NCBI GenBank assembly: GCA_022695795.1
Contig: MU404064.1
Span: 1 to 64,000, forward strand
From: Biscogniauxia marginata
Taxonomy: Eukaryota > Ascomycota > Sordariomycetes > Xylariales > Xylariaceae
Direction: 5' to 3'
Length of the DNA stretch: 64,000 nt
The translations under genes were made by a program, and so were the position numbers. This document shows positions 56,158 to 64,000 of this stretch, piece by piece (the first letter of the stretch is position 1; the number at the start of each line of letters is the position of its first letter). The notes under the pieces were generated by a model, which ran no database searches, was not told where the DNA came from, and was given only the letters and a program-made list of their open reading frames with translations.

Positions 56158-56985
56158 ATGTTCAAGCGCTCGTTCCGGAACGCGGACCGAGTCGACAAGT
56201 CGACGAGGCTGAAGAAGTCTAACACGGTTCGGGATCCTCAGAAGCTGTCGAAATTGCAGCGGTCGCTCGAGGAGACGCTCCCTGTCAAGAGATCCCTCAA
56301 TTCGCCCATCGTCACCCTGACGGTCGGCAAGGAAGGGCGACTGTTTGCCGCTCACGAGGAGGTCCTAACCCAGTCGCCGTTCTTTGAGCGAGCATGCCGG
56401 GACCAATTCCTCGAGGCGCAGAGCAAGAGGATTTCACTTCCTGATGAAGAACCGGAGGTCTTCTCGGCCGTACTCGAATATCTCTACAAGGGTGACTACT
56501 ACCCACGCTTGCTTCACAACAAGAACCGAAACTCTTGGGAGCTCGAGGATGCCGTGAAGTCACCGGACCCCTCAGAAAATAACCGAGGTGGTCGCGGGCC
56601 TGTCGAGGCTACAATGCACATATCTAGTGTGGGACAGCATCTCCTGCGGGATACTGTCGTCTACTGCGCCGCCGAGAGATTCGGACTCGAGGAGCTCAAG
56701 CGCCTTGCTCTCCGGAAGCAAGGTCTGCAGAGTGGGATCGATGTCGCAACGATCCTCCGGTCGGCCAATTACGCCTACGAAAACACGCCGGACACGGACT
56801 CGCGGCTCCGCGCTCATTACCTTGCCCTGATCATCCGATGTCGCAAGACATTTAAGAGGAGCGGAACCATGCAGGCGGAGATGGAACGGGGCGGTAAACT
56901 TTTCTTTGACCTGTTCGTGGCCATGTGCAACCATCTCGACGACGTCGTGGACATGAGCAACGCTCGAACACCCAAGACTATCTAA
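56158..56985 (+). CDS. BTB/POZ-domain protein
   Basis: A single exon of 276 codons (275 aa). The open frame extends upstream, but only from a GTG, and the ATG at 56158 (MFKRSFRNADRVDK) has a good purine context. Residues about 48-120 form a BTB domain: SPIVTLTVGKEGRLFAAHEE, VLTQSPFFERACRDQFLEAQ, KRISLPDEEPEVFSAVLEYL and YKGDYYPRL. The C-terminal half contains VYCAAERFGLEELKRLALRK, the helical continuation usual in fungal BTB proteins. Such proteins often serve as cullin-3 adaptors or protein-interaction modules. The specific partner is unknown. Confidence 0.9.
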   Translation: MFKRSFRNADRVDKSTRLKKSNTVRDPQKLSKLQRSLEETLPVKRSLNSPIVTLTVGKEGRLFAAHEEVLTQSPFFERACRDQFLEAQSKRISLPDEEPEVFSAVLEYLYKGDYYPRLLHNKNRNSWELEDAVKSPDPSENNRGGRGPVEATMHISSVGQHLLRDTVVYCAAERFGLEELKRLALRKQGLQSGIDVATILRSANYAYENTPDTDSRLRAHYLALIIRCRKTFKRSGTMQAEMERGGKLFFDLFVAMCNHLDDVVDMSNARTPKTI

Positions 56986-58909
56986 AGAGCTCTGGCTTGC
57001 TGCAACAACATGTAGTCATCGATCATTAGGGTCCCCTTAGGGCTCATACGGCGTTTGCGATGCTTGGCGAGGAACGGATTATCATGAGGAATGATTGCCT
57101 TCTTACATTGTTTCTGGATTCTTCCCTCACATCTCTCCTGAACCCCTCACCTCATCAGATTGGAAACAATATCCGGGAGGGTTCACACATCCCAGACAAC
57201 ACTCCACTTCATATCGACGAGGTTGGCTAAACGCCAAAAAAAAAACCCCTTCATGGAGAGAAGAGGTCTGAATACACGATATGATATGCTCTATCATCCC
57301 CCCGCTCTTCTCACTTCTAATGACCCATACTCGCAACTTCTATGTAACCCACGGGCTTTCTTTTTCTTGGTTGTCTCTAGAGCTAGGCTTTCTGTCTTTT
57401 GATTTACGGCTTGCACCGGGATTGCTATTTTTTGGCTTATTCGCTGGAGCGAAACGACGAGAGAAACAGAATCGCCAACAGTCCAACTAGAGGCTTTGAA
57501 AAAAAGGGAGGGAAAGGTTTTACCGCCATTTGCAATTTGTCTTTTGAACTGCATTGCTTTTTTTTTCTACAGCGAGCCACAGGTACATGAGAAAGATTGG
57601 CACGTCTGTACCAGATTGTTCAAACAAAAGACTCGCGATAGGCATGCGGGGAGGACGAATGGACCACAGGTTGGCGCGCCTCTTTCGCTGCCAGACCCAT
57701 CTCCTATGTTGTCAAGGAAAAAAAGAAAACCCAAAAACCATACAATAGATCTTCCGGGGGAGGAACGTCAAAGCAAAGAGGAAGAGAATGTATGATGTTG
57801 CGCATGGTTCCGCTGGCGCGAAGAAGCTGGCATCTTTATTCCTGTCAACGAAGGAAAATATGCATGGATGATCTAGTCTTGACGACTAGCTAGTTAACTT
57901 AGCAACCATCCTCAGGGAAGATGACTATCTATCCCGGCTGAAGCCCTCGTCAGGGCGAGACAAATTGAGAGATTCGGCCACCTCATAAACGTATCTTGCA
58001 ACCTGTCTATCTATCGTGTCTGCGTGATGTGACTGGGAAGCTTGAGCAAGCTGCTCTAGTGGTCACACAATCAGTTTTCTCCCTCTTGGGTTTGGAGGAT
58101 TCTGATATGGCCAATTTGGGCGATGAGTGTAGTCCAGTCTAAGGCAAAACTTGAGTCATCAGCGGATTATCGTACCGTGAGGTATGGTAGTTAACCCAAA
58201 TGCCTCCTTCGTCCAACTGCTGTGTTCTGGCTCCCTGATGACAAGGTATAGGCAGGTGCCGGGTAACCTATATCCTCTTGATGGATAGAGTGCAGAGCGA
58301 CTGTATGAGTTTAGTGTTTGAAGGCAGGTTATACCTTTAGGTAGGTAGGTACATGATATCCAAAGAAGAAGAAAAAAAGGGGTAAGGGGGTGACAGAGCA
58401 CGACCATATCCATATTTGACATTATGAATAAGTCGTGAGTTCTCTCCCTCCGTTTTTCTCCCCTTCTTAATTTTTCTTTCTTTCTTTCTTAGGTACCTTA
58501 GGAGGGAGGTATGAAGTAGGTAGGTACCCTTCCAAAGGCTATCCCATATCAAAAGAGAGACTCTCTGCGTATATGAATTAATACTAAAAAAAAACCTTCA
58601 TGTATTGCATATACATGTACGATACGGTTTACATGGTGTCTTTCATCTAACAGAAATTACCCCTCCATCATGATTACCATACCTACTATGAACCTTATAC
58701 TAGGTACCTCCTACCGGTAGGTACTTTAGGTACCTGGTACCTACCTCCGAGGTCCCCCGCTGATTAGATACAACCTAGATAATATTTTCTTGCGCTCGCT
58801 CTCTTCCTCTCCCCACCACCATCCTCTCGTTCTAAGCATCTCCATATCTACATGCTAGAACCCCGAATTCGAACTCTCCGTCACATTCGACCGGCCCCCA
58901 GAAGAGAAG
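56986..58909. promoter_or_regulatory. Intergenic with GGTACCTA cluster before GPN1
   Basis: The 3' flank of the BTB gene is on the left. From 58330 to 58350 and densely from 58490 to 58750 there are TAGGTACCT-type palindromes, among them GGTACCTCCTACCGGTAGG near 58703-58722, directly upstream of the GPN1 gene. Open frames around 57.2-57.8 kb are AT/poly-purine rich and not convincing. Confidence 0.5.
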
Positions 58910-60157
58910 ATGGCAGAAGCATCGACATCTGCGCCCTCGCCGGCGACTACATCCCAGCCCGTCGCCATTGTCTGCGTCGGTATGGCTGGCTCTGGAAAGA
59001 CGACGTTCATGCAGCGCATCAATGCCCATCTCCACGGCCAGAAGGAGCCCCCGTATGTCATCAACCTCGACCCAGCCGTCCTCAACGTGCCGTTTGAGAG
59101 CAATATCGACATCCGCGACTCTGTGAATTACAAGGAGGTCATGAAGCAGTATAATCTGGGTCCCAACGGTGGAATCCTGACCTCGCTCAATCTATTTGCG
59201 ACCAAGGTTGACCAGATACTGAACCTCCTCGAGAAGCGGGCTGCACCGGATCCGGAAAATCCAAACAAGAAGCCGATCAAGAATATCTTGGTCGATACAC
59301 GTACGATATTCTCTTTTCATGGCTGATGCTGTTCACGCACGACTAACCCACTCGTAGCTGGGCAGATCGAAGTTTTCGTCTGGTCCGCCTCGGGACAGAT
59401 TCTGCTCGAGTCCCTCGCGTCATCATTCCCTACGGTCATCGCCTACATCATCGACACCCCCCGAACAGCTTCTACGAGTACATTCATGAGCAACATGCTC
59501 TACGCATGCTCGATTCTCTACAAGACAAAGTTGCCCATGATTCTCGTGTTCAATAAGACGGATATAAAGGACGCAAGCTTCGCCAAAGAATGGATGACAG
59601 ATTATGATGCGTTCCAGGCAGCGTTGTCCGATGACGAGGCAGGCAACGCGTTCGGCGGTGTCGAGGGAGAGGGTATGGGGAGTGGCTATATGAGCAGCCT
59701 GCTGAACTCGATGAGTCTCATGCTGGAAGAGTTCTACGCACATCTGAGCGTGGTGGGGGTATCCTCGATGACGGGCCAAGGCGTGGACGACTTCTTTGCC
59801 GCTGTGCAGGAGAAGGCCGAGGAGTTCAAGAAGGACTATCTTCCCGAGCTCGAGCGCAAGAGGAAAGAGAGGGACGATCAGAAGCGAAAGACACGTGAGA
59901 AAGAACTAGACAAGATGATGCAGGGCATGTCGATGGCTACCGGCAGTAGTACGAAGCAGCCCCAGAAGGCAGGGGACGAAGATGACGATGTGGATGTGCC
60001 GAGTGATGACCAGGATGGCGACGATTACGCGGACGTAGACGATGAGTACGACCGCGAGGGTCTCCAAGCGAGATATGAGGCAGCGATGGAGGCGAATATG
60101 GACTCGACAATGGAGGATGCCAGCTTTGCCAAGTTTCTGCATTCGCAAAGGAAATAA
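58910..60157 (+). CDS. GPN-loop GTPase 1 (NPA3/GPN1)
   Basis: Two exons, 58910-59300 and 59358-60157 (396 aa). The P-loop is GMAGSGKT (residues 24-31); the diagnostic Gly-Pro-Asn loop sits in [17 protein letters not shown]; switch motif [11 protein letters not shown] spans the intron; the base-recognition motif is [22 protein letters not shown] follows. The C-terminal tail has a long charged coiled-coil-like helix ([15 protein letters not shown]) and an acidic stretch. NPA3/GPN1 chaperones RNA polymerase II assembly and nuclear import. It is interesting that the RNA polymerase subunit RPABC4 is encoded next to it. Confidence 0.96.
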
Positions 60158-60662
60158 TGAAGACTAGGTAGGTATCAGGAATCGGAAGGGCACATGGATG
60201 GAGTTTTACGGCGGCATATATGGCGTAATGATACCATTCTGATTTCTCAAATGCGAACAAGTAACATTGTATGCCTAACCTAGTGAACTCCTAACCCCTT
60301 TGCCAAAGACTTTGCTTTGTGTAAGCGACACGGCTAGCCATCGGGGAAATTGCATCGCAGCATCATTCCATCCGATATCCTCTAACTCTCATATATCACT
60401 CGACTATGCGCTTAGTAACTGTCGCGCGCGCACATACTGGTATTATTTCTATCGGACATTTAACAGCCGCAGGTTGAGCCGCGTGGGAATCGTGGGTTCA
60501 GTATCTTCGTCTTCGAGAACCCATATTCATTATTCCTTTTTCGTATCATCGCGCCTCGAATTGTACCATCCTATAAACCATGGTTATTAGTTATCGACAC
60601 AACGATGAGACAGGGAAGGGGGGAGGAGGTGCGTAGGGAGATAACGGGTATTGTTCCCTCAC
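60158..60662. other. Intergenic between convergent genes, no gene seen
   Basis: 3' flanks of GPN1 and the polymerase subunit gene. No supported ORF. Confidence 0.5.
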
Positions 60663-60875
60663 TCACCTCTTGGTCCTCTCCTTGTATAGCACGCGACAGC
60701 CGCATTCCTTGCACCGGATCGGGTCGCTGCGCTTCAGCGGGAACTTGGAGCCACAGTCACCGCAGATATAATTCATGGTGACACTGTCGGGATCGAATGT
60801 GCGAGTCAGGCCGGCGCCGGCGCCTGGGGCGCTGTTACCAGAGGCGGTCGGGATCTGGTAGGCTTCACGCGACAT
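60663..60875 (-). CDS. RNA polymerases I, II and III subunit RPABC4 (RPB12)
   Basis: A 70-residue protein in one exon; the open frame continues far upstream, but only the ATG at 60875 gives the known size. The zinc ribbon is ICGDCG and RCKECGC (two CxxC pairs), and the C-terminus RVLYKERTKR is nearly universal for this subunit. The N-terminal 33 residues are a Gly/Ala/Ser-rich extension typical of fungi. The protein is a shared subunit of all three nuclear RNA polymerases. Confidence 0.95.
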   Translation of the reverse strand: MSREAYQIPTASGNSAPGAGAGLTRTFDPDSVTMNYICGDCGSKFPLKRSDPIRCKECGCRVLYKERTKR

Positions 60876-61475
60876 TTTTTTGGTGAATTTTGTTGGGACT
60901 TCGACGCTCGTGTTGCGCTTGGGTATAGACTCGGTGCAGAATCGGTAGGTGGATGGAGGGGATGTTGATGGTAGGGAGAGAGAGGTTGGAGAGCAGGTAG
61001 GCCAAATGAAAGAAAGCCGGTGGTGAAAGGGAGAGAAAAAAAAAGGCGGTGAGACTCGATAGATACGGCAGAATTCAGAAATACAGGTGGGGGGCCGCTG
61101 TAACTGGCCCCATAGACCCCTGTAGTTCTTCAGCCAGCGCCTGTAAGCAGCGATATAGGCGGTACCTATAAACCACATTACCTAACCATAGGAGGTATGG
61201 TTTGCATTTAAGATATTCTAACCTCGGTGCCCCTTACATCCGACTTGGGGCACTTATACCTACCGGGACAAATCAACATGACGATGAGTTCATGGAGCCA
61301 GCAGCAATCACCCCATAATAATCGACTGGAAATGGGACCATTTCGGTAGGATCAGATAGGTTATCCAATTAGAAGATATCGACTTTAAATTCCATCCACA
61401 TTCTTCGACGACACCTTCACCCATTGTTCTTATCACCACCACCACCATCACCGACGCCGCCGCCGCCGCCAAACC
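60876..61475. promoter_or_regulatory. Divergent promoter of RPABC4 and the HIT gene
   Basis: 600 bp between the two start codons. A-rich run at about 61034-61045 (poly-T on the minus strand, in the leader of the polymerase subunit) and a CAC/CCG-repeat leader just before 61476. No gene is seen. Confidence 0.5.
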
Positions 61476-62060
61476 ATGACGGCCAACAATTTCGACCCGA
61501 CAGTCCTCCCGCCGGACCCGCCCTGCCCATTCTGCAATATCGCCCAGGCCTACCCGTCCTTCCCGCCCACCGAGCCTCCGTCCCCGTCCGCGGGGTCTTC
61601 TCTCGACCCCTTCAAGCTCGCGCCGCCCGCCTTCGTCGTCCTGTCCACGCCCTCGCTCGTCGCCTTCCTCGACATCCTGCCCCTGTCGCAGGGCCACCTG
61701 CTGCTCTGCCCGCGCGCCCACAAGCCCAAGCTGACCGACGTCTCGGCCGAGGAGGCTGCCGCGCTCGGCTGCTACCTGCGCATCCTGTCCGCCGCGCTCG
61801 TGCGGACCACCGGCGTGCAGGACTGGAACGTGGTGCAGAACAACGGCGCCGCCGCCGCCCAAGTCGTGAACCACGTTCACTACCACCTGATACCCCGTCC
61901 CGAGATCCGGGCGAGCGGACGGTTCAGCGAGAGTTTCACCATGTTCGGCCGCGGTCAACGGCACGAGTTGGACGATGACGAGGCAGCCCATCTAGCCGGG
62001 GAACTGAGGCGTAATATTGCTTCGGTGCTGGAAGAAGAGGCTTATAAGGGCAAATTATGA
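61476..62060 (+). CDS. HIT-family nucleotide hydrolase
   Basis: A single GC-rich exon (194 aa). The N-terminal CPFCNIAQAYPSF has the CxxC found in many HIT proteins. The histidine triad is NHVHYHLIPRP with His133, His135 and His137, and LDILPLSQGHLLLCPRAHKP is the conserved substrate-pocket region. HIT proteins hydrolyse nucleotide conjugates such as AMP-lysine or diadenosine polyphosphates; which subtype is unclear. A proline/serine-rich insert (residues 28-45) separates the zinc-like motif from the core. GC content at third positions is high compared with neighbours. Confidence 0.93.
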   Translation: MTANNFDPTVLPPDPPCPFCNIAQAYPSFPPTEPPSPSAGSSLDPFKLAPPAFVVLSTPSLVAFLDILPLSQGHLLLCPRAHKPKLTDVSAEEAAALGCYLRILSAALVRTTGVQDWNVVQNNGAAAAQVVNHVHYHLIPRPEIRASGRFSESFTMFGRGQRHELDDDEAAHLAGELRRNIASVLEEEAYKGKL

Positions 62061-62239
62061 CGCTCGTTGACATCACATGTGGTCATGATGGACTTTCTTT
62101 AGAACTCGACGTGCTTAAGTGGACAGGGGCAAAACTCGGGACGCGATCTATTCAGCGGAGGTCTCTTCATGCAAGGTCTATCTGTCTAAGTGTCTAATGC
62201 AGCAAAATCGACAAAGTGAAGTCCATCTCTCAGCCCGAA

Positions 62240-63260
62240 TTACTCATCATCGCCGAAGAAAACCTTGACAGGCAACCAGGCATCACCGCAGACCTTGAAG
62301 CGATCCTTCAAGTTAGATAGCTTAGTTACTTCCTCGTCCGTCAGCGACCAGCCGTCTAGGTCGAAGTTGGCCTCGATTCGCTCCTTGGTGACTGACTTTG
62401 GGATCACATCCCAGCCGTTCTGGATGCCCCATTGGAGCAAGACCTGCTGTGGCGTCCGGCCCTTCTTCTCGGCAATCCCTAGGAGGGTCGGGTCCTTATA
62501 GAGTGGCGAGTTAGTACTGCCGAGGCATGAGTAGCCCGTGACGTGGATGCCCTTCTCCTTGCAGTAGGCCACCAGCTTTGGCGACGGGTTGTTGGGATGG
62601 AGCTCGATCTGGTTGACCGCGGGCTTGATCTGTACGATGATGGGTCAGTTTCTCACTTCCCGGATATACTAAGTCACATTCATGCCGTTAAGACATACCT
62701 TGCAAGACGGGTCGTTCAGGAGCTTCTCAAGGTTCGTGATGCCGAAGTTGGATACGCCGATGTTGCGGACCTTGCCGGTGCCGACGAGCTTCTGCAACTC
62801 ACGCCAGGTGTCGATGAAGTTCCAGTCGTCGTAGTGCTTCTTAAGGTCGTCCGGGCGGGTCGAGCTCGGCCAGTGCATGAGGTAGAGGTCGACATAGTCG
62901 GTGCCGAGATTCTTCAGCGAGGTGTCGATGCCCTCTTGGACGCGCTTGTGCCAGGGGTTGTCGAGCTTGGTGGTGATCCAGAGCTGCTCCCGGGGCACGC
63001 CCGACGCGCGCACGCCTTCACCAACGGCGGCCTCGTTGCCGTAGGCGAGAGCTGTGTCGATGTAGCGGTATCCGACGCTGATGGCATGCTTGACAGCGGC
63101 CGTGACCTCCTCGTTGGGCGATTGCCAAGTTCCCAAGCCGATGGCGGGGATCTTGTCGCCCGAGGCGAGGGTGTATGTCTTGCTAGTACAACTCGTCAGT
63201 CGGGGACTACGGAGACGATTTGCAACATCTTCCTTACCTGGTGTGCTTTACGTCGGCCAT
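62240..63260 (-). CDS. Aldo-keto reductase (glycerol dehydrogenase/GCY type)
   Basis: Three exons on the minus strand: 63260-63238, 63182-62699 and 62629-62240 (298 aa). The first exon encodes only eight residues. The catalytic tetrad is complete: Asp50, Tyr55 (in YRYIDTALAYGNE), Lys80 (WITTKLD) and His111 (YLMHWPSS). Cofactor-binding residues lie in IGVSNFG and IPKSVTKERI. This is an NADPH-dependent reductase of aldehydes or ketones with a (beta/alpha)8 barrel in the cytosol. Length and motifs match fungal glycerol 2-dehydrogenase-like members, but substrate is not provable. Confidence 0.93.
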
Positions 63261-64000
63261 GGTATCTATCGTCCGGTGGTGCTACAGAGAGGGAGTTGGG
63301 GTTGTGTGGGTAGGAAAGGGCAACAGTCGTTTGCTGTCAGGTAAAGAGTAGTGAGTAGGTAGGTAGGTGAGTGGGTGGGTGGGTGAATAAGGTAGGTTAG
63401 GGATTTATCTACACGAGACGAGGACACTCTTGACTGCGGGGGTTTCAGATCAGAATATTTCTTCTCTCTCCGCCGGTCGTCTTTGCTGGGTCCTTCCGGG
63501 TCTTCTCTGGCGTCAGTGTCGCAACGGCCAATCTTGGTCAAGCTCGCATGTTTGTTTACCATGGCGGCGCCGTGCCGACGAGGCATTGCACTTATACCGA
63601 CATGTATATATGTACGGGTACCTATGACCCGTTTACCCCTCCCCCCACTCGCGTGCCTATCATGATGAGCACATGTAACCTAGATGGATACTTCCACTAA
63701 TCTGCATCTATACGCCATGTAGATCTCTACGCGGGACCCTGATGGAAAACAAGTTCAAAAAAACCATCGGTCTTCCATCTCCGGTATGGTCCGTACCCAC
63801 TAGTGACTAATGTGGGGCAGTCTGGCAGTTGTCGATGTCGTCAAGATTCCCTGCTAATTGCCCCGCCATGTCATGCGCACCAATCGCCATTCTCGGCTGG
63901 GCCCAGGAAGGTTCACCAAGTGCGCCTTGAGACATCATCGTGCCGAGCGATTATGACATCTGTACGCACGCAACGGGTAATTTAATTCACCTGAACTGTG
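63261..64000. promoter_or_regulatory. Upstream region of the aldo-keto reductase, no gene seen
   Basis: Contains a GTAGGTAGGTAGGT/GGTGGGTGGGT simple repeat at about 63354-63384 and one GGGTACC motif near 63615. Nothing else is recognised up to the window end. Confidence 0.45.

Noticed and set aside
61308..61991. 227-codon minus-strand ORF over the HIT gene
   Set aside because: It is the antisense shadow of a very GC-rich exon; the plus strand has the HxHxH motif.
1..64000. CRISPR array, prophage, or polyketide/peptide synthetase cluster
   Set aside because: No regularly spaced repeats, phage genes or megasynthase domains are present; the genome type is eukaryotic.

Overview
The window is a 64-kb piece of nuclear DNA from a filamentous ascomycete (Pezizomycotina). 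The evidence is short GT..AG introns of about 50-100 bp with CTGAC/CTAAC-type branch sites, typical fungal housekeeping orthologues, AT-rich blocks of the kind left by repeat-induced point mutation (RIP), and promoters studded with GGTACCTA-type palindromes. Gene models were built by joining open frames at splice sites; every multi-exon intact model listed adds up to a whole number of codons. The species cannot be named from the sequence.

Layout. 1-2580 is a nearly pure A/T block holding direct and inverted copies of one decayed transposon. 3051-14354 holds a probable acetoacetyl-CoA synthetase with a peroxisomal-type C-terminus, a dead beta-lactamase-like gene, and a three-gene biotin cluster: bioDA fusion (minus), KAPA synthase (plus), biotin synthase (minus). 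A concentrative nucleoside transporter (15061-17183) and a damaged MFS transporter of the MFSD5 type (19947-21611) follow. 22239-23950 is a second AT-rich block with a fold-back element and copies of the same transposon in the opposite orientation, so the biotin region is bracketed by inverted copies of one RIP-mutated repeat. A sparse island (23950-25900) with one orphan ORF follows.

From 25.9 kb onward the DNA is ordinary housekeeping territory: an SSF1/Peter Pan-type Brix protein divergent from an RRP3-type DEAD-box helicase (both ribosome assembly); a secreted pectate-lyase-like protein; a small acidic nuclear protein; a very long TBC RabGAP; a ubiquitin-conjugating E2; a CWF19-like splicing factor; BRF1 (TFIIIB); SEC11 (signal peptidase); a six-exon FAR-17a/AIG1-like membrane protein; a BTB protein; GPN1/NPA3 GTPase; RNA polymerase subunit RPABC4; a HIT protein; and an aldo-keto reductase.

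How genes work together. BioF makes KAPA from an acyl-CoA (peroxisomal in fungi), BioDA turns KAPA into dethiobiotin and BioB inserts sulphur (both with mitochondrial-type N-termini here). The acyl-CoA ligase next door could feed this path, but that is inference. Points most worth a second look are the inverted transposon copies around the biotin region, the peroxisomal-type acyl-CoA ligase beside it, a recurring use of AAG (and one GAG) 3' splice sites, and two genes broken by TGA codons. No tRNA, rRNA, CRISPR or telomere was seen.
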